Part shown: positions 1 to 8,684 of the stretch, in pieces
Position numbering within the stretch: position 1 is the first letter of the stretch
Layout: every line of letters starts with the position of its first letter
Source of the DNA: CF-13 sp035279665
Lineage (GTDB): Bacteria > Chloroflexota > Dormibacteria > CF-121
Assembly: GCA_035279665.1 (NCBI GenBank)
Contig: DATEHI010000074.1
Span: forward strand, 3,065-67,064
DNA: 64,000 bases
Direction of reading: 5' to 3'
Notes under the pieces: generated by a model
The model's input: the letters and a program-made list of their open reading frames with translations, nothing else
Database searches by the model: none
Told to the model about the DNA's origin: nothing
Program-made: the position numbers and the translations under genes

Positions 1-190
1 TAAGGCCTGTACATTGGTTGGCGACTCCACGTCGAGGGTTATCCCGATTGCGTTCAAGTCGTCTGCAATGATGGTGCCCATCTTTAAGAACTGTGGCCCC
101 GCCTGGGCTGCAACGGAGTTGATTACCAGCGCAAGAAGATGTTGCACACCGCGCGGGCCACGCGCCCCGTCCCACAACGGATCACCCTGA
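1..190 (-). pseudogene. 3' fragment of an ABC transporter substrate-binding protein (family 5 type), cut by the left edge
   Basis: One minus-strand frame stays open from about position 230 to the window edge and reads like protein from about 160 down, ending in stretches such as FLKMGTIIADDLNAIGIT. This resembles the 'x-x-DL-x-x-IGI' segment near the C-terminus of oligopeptide/dipeptide-binding proteins (SBP family 5). The upstream two thirds of such a protein cannot be there, because that space is the intact luciferase-like gene at 203-1021. I read it as a truncated remnant or a gene displaced by rearrangement. The codons are less GC-rich at third positions than those of the neighbours. The stop codon, if any, lies outside the window. 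The assignment rests on one short similarity and is tentative. Confidence 0.35.
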
Positions 191-202
191 CGGGTATCGG
201 GC

Positions 203-1021
203 TCAGTGTCCGGCCAACGCAGCAACGACAGGGGCGAGCCTGTTGGCAGAGCCGGCGCCGAAGACGAAGTAGGAGTAGCCGATCTCCTCCCGTCGCCGCT
301 GGATTTCCTCGGTTGCCGCTATCGGGTCAGCGGGGAGTATGGCCAGTGAGTCTATGGCGCGCAATGCTACCGGGTCGGTATCGGGCGGGGCCATGAACGG
401 CGCGACTGCGTCGCCGACAACCGGCACGTGGAGCGCGAGCTCGACGTCCCGGAGAGCGTGGAAGTTACGGGCGAGCTGGGCGATCTCGACGCCGGGGTCA
501 TCCGGCATCGCGACGAAGGTAACCGTGTCCGCCACCTCGGCAGCAAGTGCTCGACCCTTCGGTCCGCGCACTGCCATCACCACCGGTGTATGCAGGTCTG
601 GGCCGTCGAGCTCTCGTAGCGCCGCGACGGTGTCACGCACCTGGGCGAGCCGCTCGCCTTGTGGGACAACGGGCAGGCGGAGTTCGCGGAGCTTGTCCTC
701 GATCCCCGGCCGTCCGGTGCCGATGCCCATCTCGAAGCGACCCTCGCTGAGCACCGACAGCGAGTGCGCTTCCCACGCAGTGGTCCAAGCAGGGCGTACG
801 GGCGAGGCGTACACCCAGGTGCCGACCCGTATTTCGGCGAGTTCCGCTGCGAGGGCCAGCGTCGGGCCTGGTGCCGGTTGCCATCCGGGGACGTCGGGCA
901 TCAGCAGCGTCGAGTAGCCGCTGTCTGCGATGCGACGAACCTGATCTCGCCAGGCCCGCAGATCAGTTGTGAGCGGGCAAACGACCCCGAACCGGAACGG
1001 TCTGATCACGGCCCTGGACAC
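203..1021 (-). CDS. LLM-class (luciferase-like) F420/flavin-dependent oxidoreductase
   Basis: A 272-aa single-domain TIM-barrel monooxygenase of the bacterial luciferase superfamily. The N-terminus (FGVVCPLTTDLRAW) and the segments 'LSEGRFEMGIGTGRPG' and 'ADPIAATEEIQRRREEIG' follow the pattern of the actinobacterial TIGR03621-like group, whose members are usually predicted to use coenzyme F420. The substrate cannot be read from sequence. The GTG start is supported by a strong ribosome site (AAGGAGGAGAG) six bases upstream on the minus strand. The protein is full length for the family and probably cytosolic. It stands alone, with a tRNA gene upstream and a transporter remnant downstream. F420 rather than FMN use is inferred from the subfamily and from the deazaflavin-type enzyme at 11835-12368. 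Confidence 0.8.
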   Translation of the reverse strand: MSRAVIRPFRFGVVCPLTTDLRAWRDQVRRIADSGYSTLLMPDVPGWQPAPGPTLALAAELAEIRVGTWVYASPVRPAWTTAWEAHSLSVLSEGRFEMGIGTGRPGIEDKLRELRLPVVPQGERLAQVRDTVAALRELDGPDLHTPVVMAVRGPKGRALAAEVADTVTFVAMPDDPGVEIAQLARNFHALRDVELALHVPVVGDAVAPFMAPPDTDPVALRAIDSLAILPADPIAATEEIQRRREEIGYSYFVFGAGSANRLAPVVAALAGH

Positions 1022-1302
1022 TTCTCTCCTCCTTAGAATGCCGAAGCGGCGCGCTTATCGCGGACGCGGCACCGCACAACACATCGCCCAGTCGTCTCTT
1101 AAGGGTAGGACCGCTGGGCGGCGCGAAATTCATCGCCTACGAGAAGTCGAGGGCGCATAGGTGGAGTGGCGCGGCGGCTTTCTGGTCGTGTTCCGCGAAG
1201 TAGTGCGCCCTCGCCAGGATAGACGAAGAGCTCTTCGATTCAGTCAGGTCGTGCACGTAGAAGTCGGCATCGGCACCAGACAGCGTGACGTCGCGTGAGG
1301 TG

Positions 1303-1392
1303 CGGAGCGGGCGAGATTCGAACTCGCGAACGGGGTACGCCCGTTACGGCATTTCCAGTGCCGCGCCCTCGACCAGACTAGGCGACCGCTCC
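1303..1392 (-). tRNA. tRNA-Ser(GGA)
   Basis: Read on the minus strand, the sequence folds as a class II tRNA. The 7-bp acceptor GGAGCGG pairs with CCGCTCC, the discriminator is G, the D-arm is GCC...GGC, and the anticodon stem CGGCA/TGCCG encloses loop CTGGAAA (anticodon GGA). A long variable arm (AACGGG-CGTA-CCCGTT) and a T-arm GCGAG-TTCGAAT-CTCGC follow. The long variable arm and G73 discriminator are diagnostic of serine tRNA. CCA is not encoded; the genomic 3' sequence continues CAC. Confidence 0.95.
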
Positions 1393-1406
1393 GCAGCGAG
1401 TCGATT

Positions 1407-3263
1407 CTATCCGCCCTCCCTCCGGCCAGAATGGCGCCCCTTGCCGGACGGCCGTCCCTCGAGGTTGAGCGCGGCGTTGATCACGCCGATATGCGTGAGT
1501 GCCTGGGGAAAGTTCCCCAGCATCTCGCCCGTCTCGGGATCGAACTCCTCGGCGAAAAGCCCGAGATCGTTCGCGGTTTCGGTCACGCGGCTGAAGAGCG
1601 CCTCGGCCTCCTCGAGGCGGCCCATCTGTGCGAGCACGTTGACGAGCCAGAGGGTACAGATGATGAAGACGCCCTCCGGTTGGTGAAACTCCGATGCGTC
1701 GGGGACGTAACGGTAGAGGAACCCCTTGTTGCTCAGCTTCTCCTGCAGGACCTTAACCGTCGACACCACTCGGGGATCCGTCGGCGGGAGCATCTCGTAC
1801 ATCGGCACCGCCAGGGCTGTCGCATCGAGGTCCGTGTGACCAAGCGCCTGGGTGAAGGCCCCGATCTCCGGGTCGTAGCCGAGCGCGAGCACCTGGCGCT
1901 TGATCGTGTCGCGGGTTCGCCTGACGGCCGCCCGGCGGACCTTACCCATGCGTAGCGCCCGATCGAGTCTCAGCGCACGGTCGAGACCGACCCAGAGCAT
2001 CACCTGCGAGTGGAGGTAACGGCGAGGCCGCTGGCGTGATTCCCACATGCCGGAATCTTCCATCTGCCAGTGCTCGAGGATGTAGTCAACGACGCTAAGC
2101 AGGATCGCGCGTCGCGGCTTGGGCACATGCTTTCTCGATTGCCAGGCCGTGTAGGCGGTCTGGATCAGTTCGCCATAGATGTCGAGCTGGACCTGCTCCA
2201 CGGCGGCATTGCCGATCCGAACCGGCTTCGATCCCCGGTAGCCCTCCAGGTCGTCCAGCACAAATTCGGGGAGCCGGCCCTCGCCATCGATCGTGTACAT
2301 GATCTCGAAGTGCTTTGGGTGACGATCATGTGCCATGCGCACCCAGCGCAAGAAGTCGTCCACCTCGTCCTCGAAGCCCAACTGGTGCAGCGCGTTGACC
2401 AGGTCGGAGGTGTCGCGGATCCAGGTGTAGCGATAGTCCCAGTTCAAGGAGCCGCCTGGACTCTCGGGCAGCGACGACGTGGGAGCCGCGACGAAGGCGC
2501 CCGTTGGCAGGTACTGCATTAGCTTCAGGGCGAGGGCCGATCGGTGTAGCGGCTCGTCGAACCTGCCGCGATAGGTCGATGAGCGAAGCCAGCTGATCCA
2601 GTAGTCGTCCGTCTGGTGAAGGTAGGCGTGTGCCTCGTCCACCGATATCGCCGCCGGAGACTTGCCGCCGCGTTCGGTGTAGTGGAGCAGCACCGCAGCG
2701 CGGTGTCCCGGCCTCACTCGACCCGTGACGGTGGCCGCGCCATCGCCCAGTTGGAGCGCGGCGTCGGCCGGGTACTGGAGGAAGACATTACCCTCAGCAC
2801 CCTTGGCTATGAGCATCCCGGCCCGGACCGGCGTCAGTACTGGCACCTGGCGTCCGTAATCGAATCGTGGCTTAAAGCTGAGTCGCCACTCGGTCGAGCC
2901 GGCGATCGGCTGCATCATGCGGATCAAACGTAGTGACTCCGATGGTCTGACCCGTTTGCTCTTGACAGCGACCGGCATCCAGTCGACGACGCGCATCCGC
3001 GCACGGCCGCTAGTCCAGACCGTCTGGATCACGTTCGAATCGCGCCGGTACTGTCGATACAGCAGCTCGCCATCAAGCGGGCAGAGCTCGAGGTATCCAC
3101 CGTGGTCCCAGTCGAGCAGCCGGCCGAAGATCCAGGGACTGTCGAAGCGCGGCAGACACATCCAGTCGATCGACCCCCGCTTGCTGAGCAAGGCTGCCGA
3201 GCGCAGGTCGCCCAGCATGCCGTAGTCAGCGATCGGCGGATACCGGACGTCGTGGTCGCGCAT
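1407..3263 (-). CDS. Glycoside hydrolase family 15 protein (glucoamylase/trehalase-like)
   Basis: A 618-aa GH15-family protein. The N-terminal 'YPPIADYGMLGDLRSAALLS' followed by 'GSIDWMCLPRFDSPWIFGRL' is the usual start of the soluble bacterial/archaeal glucoamylase-trehalase group; an (alpha/alpha)6 barrel follows. 'SLNWDYRYTWIRDTSDLVNA' and 'MEDSGMWESR' are the typical catalytic-site segments, with the acidic residues there the likely catalytic pair. In actinobacteria this family includes trehalases, so the substrate may be trehalose or another alpha-glucan. An upstream ATG at 3497 would add 78 poorly conserved residues and overlap the divergent cupin gene, so I chose the ATG at 3263 where family similarity begins. 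There is no signal peptide, so it is cytosolic. Confidence 0.85.
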   Translation of the reverse strand: MRDHDVRYPPIADYGMLGDLRSAALLSKRGSIDWMCLPRFDSPWIFGRLLDWDHGGYLELCPLDGELLYRQYRRDSNVIQTVWTSGRARMRVVDWMPVAVKSKRVRPSESLRLIRMMQPIAGSTEWRLSFKPRFDYGRQVPVLTPVRAGMLIAKGAEGNVFLQYPADAALQLGDGAATVTGRVRPGHRAAVLLHYTERGGKSPAAISVDEAHAYLHQTDDYWISWLRSSTYRGRFDEPLHRSALALKLMQYLPTGAFVAAPTSSLPESPGGSLNWDYRYTWIRDTSDLVNALHQLGFEDEVDDFLRWVRMAHDRHPKHFEIMYTIDGEGRLPEFVLDDLEGYRGSKPVRIGNAAVEQVQLDIYGELIQTAYTAWQSRKHVPKPRRAILLSVVDYILEHWQMEDSGMWESRQRPRRYLHSQVMLWVGLDRALRLDRALRMGKVRRAAVRRTRDTIKRQVLALGYDPEIGAFTQALGHTDLDATALAVPMYEMLPPTDPRVVSTVKVLQEKLSNKGFLYRYVPDASEFHQPEGVFIICTLWLVNVLAQMGRLEEAEALFSRVTETANDLGLFAEEFDPETGEMLGNFPQALTHIGVINAALNLEGRPSGKGRHSGRREGG

Positions 3264-3317
3264 TCGCGGATCTATCTTCGCCCATGCGCGTTGCGCGGGC
3301 GAGCGTAGAATCTCGCC

Positions 3318-3716
3318 GTGATCGAGGGGGACGTTCGAGAGATCGAGGTCGTCAAACGCGATCAGGTCACCAACGGGGAATCGTCGGGGGCCATGACGCG
3401 ACAGGGCGCGATTTCCGCCGACACCGTCGGCTCCGAAGGCATCTTCATGGGATTGAGCCGTCTGCCGCCGGGAATGCGCAGCACGAGCCACTATCACACC
3501 AACTGCGAGTCATCGCTCTACGTGTCGTCCGGCCACGGCCAGTTTCTCAGCGGACCTCGACTCGACCGGACCACCCCGATCGAGCCCGGCGACTTCATCT
3601 TCGTCCCACCGAATGCGCCACACACGGTCGTCAATGACGGCGACGTCGAGCTGGTCTTTATCGTCGCGCGCAGCGCGCAGCGCGAGCTCGTCGAGGACTA
3701 CGACCCAGAATCCTAG
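3318..3716 (+). CDS. Cupin-domain protein
   Basis: A 132-aa single-domain cupin. 'STSHYHTNCESSLYVSSGHG' is the first cupin motif, with the HxH metal pair and downstream Glu; 'PGDFIFVPPNAPHTVVNDGD' is the second, with its G-D-x4-P-x2-PH pattern. Metal-binding residues are thus complete and a small-molecule binding or isomerase-type role is likely, but the substrate is not evident. It is divergent from the GH15 gene and convergent with the DNA glycosylase, with nine bases between stops. Size matches stand-alone bacterial cupins and no signal peptide is present. Confidence 0.75.
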   Translation: MIEGDVREIEVVKRDQVTNGESSGAMTRQGAISADTVGSEGIFMGLSRLPPGMRSTSHYHTNCESSLYVSSGHGQFLSGPRLDRTTPIEPGDFIFVPPNAPHTVVNDGDVELVFIVARSAQRELVEDYDPES

Positions 3717-3724
3717 AGGACGGA

Positions 3725-4684
3725 TTATTTCGGCCGGTTTCGCACCTGGCGGCGGCCCATGACCTCCGGCGGCTGGCTGCGAAGCCACACGTTCAACAGG
3801 ACCACGGCCCACATCCGGTAGGGCCGCCAGGTCTCCGCTTGTTTGAGAACCGCTCCCCGGTCAGGGCGCTCGCGAAGCCCGTAGAGGAGCTGGATCGCCC
3901 GGGGCGTGATGTCATCGTCGGTGACGGCGTCCACCAGCCCGGCGCCGCGCATCAAAATACCCTGCGCAAAGAATTCACCGATGCCGGGCAGCGTTCGCAG
4001 TTGCGTCAAGGCCTCGGGCTCGGATAGCGAGCGGAGCCGTGCCCGATCCAGTGTCCCCTCGAGCGCGGCGCGCGCGACGTGGTGCAGGCGATCGATCTTC
4101 ATGGGCGCCACGCTGGGAAAGCTCTCGAGCCGAAGCAGCGCGCGCGGGTCGGGAAACGCCGTGAAGGCGCTGCCGTCGACCTCGATCGTCGCGCCCGCTT
4201 GCTCAGCCATCCGCTGCCGAATGCGGCGCGTCTGAAGGATCGAGATGCGGTGTCCGATGACGAAGGCGCAGGCGGCCTCGTATGGCGAATGAAAGAGCAC
4301 CGGCCGAAGATTCTTGTATTCGGTCTGCAGCCGACCGATGATGGGATCGCGGCGTCCGATGTCGATAAATCCCCGGCCGTCGACGTCGAGCGAGACCGTT
4401 GCCAGCGCCTGCCGCCAGGCGCGCTCAGCGTCGGCCCCATCGGCGCCGCGAACGTCGCCCGTGACGGTGTCCCCGCGCTGACGCATCAGGACGGCCGCGG
4501 AGCTGCGCCAGCCTTCCACTGGAAAGGTCATTGCGACCGCGTCGCGCAGCCTTGGCCAGCCGCCGAAGTGACCCGCTTCCGTCTCAAGATCGAACGGTCC
4601 CTGAGGAACCAGTTCGAAATGCGTGATCGGCGCGATGAGCGCTACTCCTCGGCTGAGCCGCGACTTCCGTAGAAGCGGCGCCAC
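3725..4684 (-). CDS. DNA-3-methyladenine glycosylase II family protein (AlkA-like, HhH-GPD)
   Basis: A base-excision repair glycosylase of about 319 aa. The N-terminal part (FELVPQGPFDLETEAGHFGGWP) matches the AlkA-like N-terminal domain. The C-terminal half carries the helix-hairpin-helix 'LRTLPGIGEFFAQGILMRGA' and the GPD loop 'LVDAVTDDDI', whose Asp is the expected catalytic residue. The enzyme would remove alkylated bases such as 3-methyladenine. The start is uncertain. The longest frame begins at 4756, deep inside the upstream psiE-like gene; a GTG at 4684 is the first start that keeps the conserved N-terminus while limiting overlap. Convergent with the cupin gene and probably co-transcribed with the PsiE-like gene. 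Confidence 0.75.
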   Translation of the reverse strand: MAPLLRKSRLSRGVALIAPITHFELVPQGPFDLETEAGHFGGWPRLRDAVAMTFPVEGWRSSAAVLMRQRGDTVTGDVRGADGADAERAWRQALATVSLDVDGRGFIDIGRRDPIIGRLQTEYKNLRPVLFHSPYEAACAFVIGHRISILQTRRIRQRMAEQAGATIEVDGSAFTAFPDPRALLRLESFPSVAPMKIDRLHHVARAALEGTLDRARLRSLSEPEALTQLRTLPGIGEFFAQGILMRGAGLVDAVTDDDITPRAIQLLYGLRERPDRGAVLKQAETWRPYRMWAVVLLNVWLRSQPPEVMGRRQVRNRPK

Positions 4685-5145
4685 AGGACAAGCGCGAGCG
4701 TCATGGTGAGGATCACGCCCAGCAGGATGAGGATCTCGACGCCTTGCGGATTCCACAAGAACTTGCCGCTCGGTTCAGCCACCTGCGCGGTGATCACCAG
4801 CAGGCGCCGGACGCCGGCGATCAAGCCAACGATCAGGAACGGTTCAACGACGAGCCTCCGCTCCTGGATCGTCACGCGAACGGTGTGCAGGAGCTCGGCG
4901 ATGATGAACAGGACCAGGCCCTTGTCGAGCACAAAGGTAACGATTGCCAGCGGGTCAGCGGCGGCCTGCACATCCTTGACCATCGTGGTCAGCACGCTCC
5001 AGAGCACGAACCCACCGGCCACCACCAGCAAGCCGGCCACCACGACGTGAATCCCGTCTTCGGCGAAATCGAACACCTGCGCGATCACGTCGTGCGGGCG
5101 GCCGCGCGGACTCTTCATCGCGTAGCCGGCTTCCTTTCTGGCCAT
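4642..5145 (-). CDS. PsiE-like (phosphate-starvation-inducible E family) membrane protein
   Basis: A 167-aa protein with four predicted membrane helices: VVVAGLLVVAGGFVLWSVL, a second around 'VLDKGLVLFIIAELLHTVRV', a third around 'PFLIVGLIAGVRRLLVIT' and a fourth 'ILILLGVILTMTLALVLW'. The segment 'ELLHTVRVTIQERRLVVEPFLIVGLIAGVRR' region is characteristic of the PsiE family, whose function is unknown beyond phosphate-starvation induction in enterobacteria. The charged N-terminus and C-terminus are cytoplasmic by the positive-inside rule. The end overlaps the start of the DNA glycosylase gene, so the two may be translationally coupled. Confidence 0.7.
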   Translation of the reverse strand: MARKEAGYAMKSPRGRPHDVIAQVFDFAEDGIHVVVAGLLVVAGGFVLWSVLTTMVKDVQAAADPLAIVTFVLDKGLVLFIIAELLHTVRVTIQERRLVVEPFLIVGLIAGVRRLLVITAQVAEPSGKFLWNPQGVEILILLGVILTMTLALVLWRRFYGSRGSAEE

Positions 5146-5205
5146 GGCGCTCCGTTCCCATCGTAGACCGGGATCGAGACGGCCAGCAACGGATCCCTCG
5201 ACGAT

Positions 5206-6477
5206 TCAGCCCAGACGACGCTGCAGCAGGGCGCGCTCGGCGGGATTGGCCGTCAGCTCGAGCGCTCGCGCCAGTGCCGCCCGACCCTCGGTATCACGGC
5301 CGAGATCGTGGAGCAGTTCGGCGCGGGTCGCGTGGAACAGGTAATAGTTGTCGAGGACCTCCCCCAACGCATCCACCTCGGGTAGGGCTGCCTCCGCCCC
5401 ATCGAGATAGCGACGGGCAATGGCGCGATTGAGATGGACGACCGGCGACGGCATCAGCTCGAGCAGCGCGTCGTAGAGGGCGACGATCTGACGCCAGTCC
5501 GTCTCCTGCCAGGAGCGCGCCTCGGCATGGCAGGCGGCGATCGCCGCCTGGAGCTGGTAGGGACCGGGACGCTGCAGCGCGGCGGCGCGCTGGAGCACCA
5601 CCATCGCCGACGTGATGCGTTCCTGGTCCCAGCGGCTGCGGTCCTGGTCCTGAAGCAGGACCAGGTTGCCCTGCTGGTCGAAACGGCTGTCGACGCGCGC
5701 GAGGTGCAGACGCATCAACGCCAGCAAGCCCAGCGCTTCCGGCTCCTCCGGCATCAGGCGGACCATCAGCCCGGCCAGCCAGACGGCATCCTCCGCAAGG
5801 TCGCGGCGCGCTGCTCGCTCGCCGGCGGTGGCAAGGTAGCCCTCGTTGAACATCAGGTAGAGGACCCCGAGCACCTCCGCGAGGCGTTCGCCCATGTCCC
5901 GCTCGGCGGGCACGCGATACGGAATCTTGGCGTCGACGATCTTCCGCTTCGCCCTGACGATGCGCTGCGCGATGGTCGCCTCGCTGGTGATGAAGGCGCG
6001 GGCGATCTCGGTCGTGGTCAGGCCGGCCACCGCCCGCAGCGTCAGCGCCACCTGGGCTTCCCGGGACAGTGCCGGGTGACAACACGTGAAGATCAGTCGA
6101 AGCCTGTCATCCCCTTCCGCCGTGTCATCTCTCATTGACGCTCCCTCGAGCAGTGCGAGCTTCTCCCGGAACCGCGCCTGGCGCCGGAACAGGTCGACAG
6201 CCTTCCGTCTCGCGGTGGTCAGCAGCCATGCCCCGGGCTTGTCCGGAATGCCGTCCTTCGGCCAGTGCTCGACCGCCTCGAGCAGCGCCTCCTGGACGAG
6301 CTCCTCGGCGAGGTCGAAATCGCCCAGAGCCCGGACCAACGCCGCGGTCAACCGGCCTGTCTCCTCTCGGAAGATGGCCGTCAGCGCGGCGTCGGTCGCG
6401 GGCTGGCTCCCGGCTATCGCTGCGGCTCGCCCCGATCGACCACCGGACGGACTTCCACGAGCCCGCCGGTCGGCCAT
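5206..6477 (-). CDS. ECF42-type RNA polymerase sigma factor with C-terminal TPR-like (DUF6596) extension
   Basis: A 423-aa sigma factor. Region 2 is seen in 'FREETGRLTAALVRALGDFD' through 'DKPGAWLLTTARRKAVDLFR', and region 4 in 'TLRAVAGLTTTEIARAF' with 'ATIAQRIVRAKRKI'. The remaining half is the helical extension typical of ECF42 (SigJ-like) factors, ending in repeats such as 'LHDLGRDTEGRAALARALEL'. In this group the extension replaces an anti-sigma factor in control, and the gene is linked to a DGPF/YCII protein, as here. The assigned ATG at 6477 overlaps the preceding DGPF gene by 64 bp. No later ATG or GTG precedes the conserved N-terminus, so the overlap is probably real. Targets are unknown; in related bacteria these factors respond to envelope or oxidative stress. 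Confidence 0.85.
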   Translation of the reverse strand: MADRRARGSPSGGRSGRAAAIAGSQPATDAALTAIFREETGRLTAALVRALGDFDLAEELVQEALLEAVEHWPKDGIPDKPGAWLLTTARRKAVDLFRRQARFREKLALLEGASMRDDTAEGDDRLRLIFTCCHPALSREAQVALTLRAVAGLTTTEIARAFITSEATIAQRIVRAKRKIVDAKIPYRVPAERDMGERLAEVLGVLYLMFNEGYLATAGERAARRDLAEDAVWLAGLMVRLMPEEPEALGLLALMRLHLARVDSRFDQQGNLVLLQDQDRSRWDQERITSAMVVLQRAAALQRPGPYQLQAAIAACHAEARSWQETDWRQIVALYDALLELMPSPVVHLNRAIARRYLDGAEAALPEVDALGEVLDNYYLFHATRAELLHDLGRDTEGRAALARALELTANPAERALLQRRLG

Positions 6478-6773
6478 TCCTTCGCCATCGTGATCGCCTC
6501 GTCCAAGTCGGCCACAGTGACCTCAGCGTAGCCACCGATGACTTCCTTGCCCTCGATAAAGGGCCCGTCGGTCACCACCGCCTTGCCGTTGTTGAACTTG
6601 ACGGTGGTCGCCGTCCGCTCTGGCTGGAGCTCGTGGCCCCCGGTGATCTTGCTCCCGTATTTGCCAAACCACTGGTTGATGGGGCCGTAAGCCGCCACCT
6701 TCTGGGCTTCGGGCATCGCGTCCCACTGCTTGGCCCGCTCCTTGGTGTCGCCGAACAGCAATACGTATTTCAT
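6414..6773 (-). CDS. YCII/DGPF-domain protein, partner of the ECF42 sigma factor
   Basis: A 119-aa protein beginning MKYVLLFGDTKE and containing the signature 'VTDGPFIEGKEVIGGY'. It belongs to the YCII-related (DGPF) family, which co-occurs with ECF42 sigma factors in many actinobacteria and Chloroflexota; its biochemical role is unresolved. The upstream frame remains open for 90 more codons without family similarity. The ATG at 6773 is the family start and is preceded by an AGGAGG-like site on the minus strand. Its 3' end overlaps the sigma factor gene, suggesting translational coupling. Confidence 0.8.
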   Translation of the reverse strand: MKYVLLFGDTKERAKQWDAMPEAQKVAAYGPINQWFGKYGSKITGGHELQPERTATTVKFNNGKAVVTDGPFIEGKEVIGGYAEVTVADLDEAITMAKEWPTGGLVEVRPVVDRGEPQR

Positions 6774-6874
6774 CGTCTCCGTTCCTCCTTGATGGTCCGC
6801 GGTCTCGCCGCTTTGTACAGTACGACGAACGGCCCGGCCCCGAAATCGACAGCCGGTTGTTACGCTGTTAGGCG

Positions 6875-8239
6875 TTGGCTGAGTCCGCTCGATACGGCGA
6901 TCGCGTAACGATCCCCGAACCCTATTCCATCGAACACATCCCGTTTGCCGAGCGGCACGGCCATAGCCGCCAGTTGCTCTGGCTCTGGCTGGCGGCGAAC
7001 CTGACCATCGCCGATTACGCGATCGGATTCGTTCCAGTCGCACTGGGGTTGTCGGTCGGCTGGTCGATCCTCGCCCTCGCGTTGGGCAACATCCTGGGCG
7101 GCCTGGTCCTGGCCTGGTCGGCCGCGATGGGACCCGCGGCGGGTTACCCGCAGATGTTCATCGGTCGCCGGGCCTTCGGCCGGGTTGGCGGCTACATTCC
7201 GGCGGGGCTGAACTGGCTGAGTACGGCCGGGTGGTTCACCGTCAACACCATCCTGGGCAGCTTCGCGATCCAGCTGCTGATTCCGGGGCTGCCGTTTCTG
7301 GCGGCCGCCGCCATCCTGGTCGTCGTCCAAACGCTGCTCGTCATCTACGGCCACAACCTGATCCAGGAATTCGAGCGGTATATGGTGCTCATCCTGGGAG
7401 TTCTGTTCGCGATCGCCACCGTCATCGCGCTGACACACAGCTCAACCATCGCCGCCTGGCATCCGAAGCCGGTTGCCGGCACGCTAGCGCTGTTCGCCAT
7501 TGTGCTCGCGATCTCCTTCTCCTACATCATGAGCTGGTCACCCTACGCCTCCGACTATTCGCGCTACTTACCGGAGATCACGTCGCGCTCCTATATCGCG
7601 ATCTACGTCTTCATCGGCGCGGTGCTGGCGTCATTTCTTACGGAGGTCGTTGGCGTGCTCGTCGCCATCCTTTCGCCAGGGGCGTCCACCCCGATCGCCG
7701 CCCTCAAATCCGCGATGGGCGGCTTCGGCGCCTTCGCGGTGGCGGCCGTCATCCTCGGCGCGACGACTGCCAATGTGCTCAACCTCTACTCGAACACAAT
7801 GTCCGCCAAAGTGCTCGATATCCGGCTGCCGCGCTGGCAGCTCGCGATTGTCGGTGGCGTCCTCGGGTTCGTCCTGGCGCTGATCGGCTACCAGAACTTC
7901 ACCCAGAACTACCAGAACTTCCTGATCGTGCTCGATTACTGGATCATGCCCTGGCTCGCCGTCGTGCTCCTCGACTTCTATGTCTTCCGCCACCGTGAGC
8001 CGATGGGGTTCAGCGAGGCCGTTCCGGTGAACTGGAACGGGCTGATCGCGTGGGTCATCGGGCTGGGCGTCTCGCTGCTCTTCATCTCAGAGCAGTTCCA
8101 GGTGTTCGGCCTCAAAGCCCATGGACCGTTCGCCACCTGGTTCGGCGACGCGGATTTTGGTTACTTCATCGGCTTCATCGTGGCCGGCGTGATATACCTT
8201 CTGCTGAATCGCGCGGCGACGCGCAGCGCCAAACAATAA
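6875..8239 (+). CDS. NCS1-family nucleobase:cation symporter (cytosine/purine permease-like)
   Basis: A 454-aa integral membrane transporter with about twelve hydrophobic segments. The N-terminus 'GHSRQLLWLWLAANLTIADY' and 'AWSAAMGPAAGYPQMFIGRR' with 'FGRVGGYIPAGLNWLSTAGW' are the conserved first third of nucleobase/cation symporter-1 proteins, which import cytosine, purines, allantoin or related compounds. Transport substrate cannot be told apart by eye. A TTG at 6875 is the best start in view. It lies divergently from the ECF42/DGPF pair and about 14 bases upstream of an SRPBCC gene on the same strand. No nucleobase catabolic gene is adjacent. Confidence 0.82.
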   Translation: MAESARYGDRVTIPEPYSIEHIPFAERHGHSRQLLWLWLAANLTIADYAIGFVPVALGLSVGWSILALALGNILGGLVLAWSAAMGPAAGYPQMFIGRRAFGRVGGYIPAGLNWLSTAGWFTVNTILGSFAIQLLIPGLPFLAAAAILVVVQTLLVIYGHNLIQEFERYMVLILGVLFAIATVIALTHSSTIAAWHPKPVAGTLALFAIVLAISFSYIMSWSPYASDYSRYLPEITSRSYIAIYVFIGAVLASFLTEVVGVLVAILSPGASTPIAALKSAMGGFGAFAVAAVILGATTANVLNLYSNTMSAKVLDIRLPRWQLAIVGGVLGFVLALIGYQNFTQNYQNFLIVLDYWIMPWLAVVLLDFYVFRHREPMGFSEAVPVNWNGLIAWVIGLGVSLLFISEQFQVFGLKAHGPFATWFGDADFGYFIGFIVAGVIYLLLNRAATRSAKQ

Positions 8240-8252
8240 CAGGAGGCGTCGG

Positions 8253-8684
8253 ATGGCCAACAACGAGCGCTCGGTGGAGACGAAGGCGAGTCTGGAGACG
8301 GCATGGAAGCTCTGGTCCGATGCCAGCACCTGGCCCGAGTGGAATCCGGACGTGCAGTCGATGACGCTCAATGGGCCGTTTGCGGCGGGCACCACAGGTA
8401 CGATGAAGACCAAACAGGGCACGCGCGCCATCCAGTTGACCGAAGTCGTACCCGGGCAGTCCTTCCGGTTGGAGACGACCGTGATTCCGCTGACCCGGTT
8501 CGCCTTTATTTGTAAGGTGTCGCCTGGCTCCGCGGGCAAGACAACGCTCAGCCAGTCCATCCAGGTTGGGGGGCCGCTCGGCGGCCTCGTCGGTGGCATG
8601 ATGGGCAAACAGATCGCAGACACGTTTCCAGCCCTTCTGCAGGGTTTGGCCCGCAAGGCCGAGGGGACCGAAGGCCGAGGCTAG
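8253..8684 (+). CDS. SRPBCC (START-like) domain protein
   Basis: A 143-aa protein of the polyketide cyclase/dehydrase-like SRPBCC superfamily. 'ASLETAWKLWSDASTWPEWN' at residues 11-30 is the typical first helix and WPEWN motif of this helix-grip fold, which binds hydrophobic ligands. 'LGGLVGGMMGKQIADTFPAL' near the end is the long C-terminal helix. The ATG follows a good ribosome site (AGGAGG, seven bases upstream). Function is unknown beyond probable binding of a small hydrophobic molecule. The last four bases overlap the convergent gene on the other strand. Confidence 0.72.
   Translation: MANNERSVETKASLETAWKLWSDASTWPEWNPDVQSMTLNGPFAAGTTGTMKTKQGTRAIQLTEVVPGQSFRLETTVIPLTRFAFICKVSPGSAGKTTLSQSIQVGGPLGGLVGGMMGKQIADTFPALLQGLARKAEGTEGRG

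Noticed and set aside
1302..1400. tRNA-Ser as an integration (att) site for a mobile element
   Set aside because: No integrase, no duplicated tRNA 3' end and no compositional island adjoin it.
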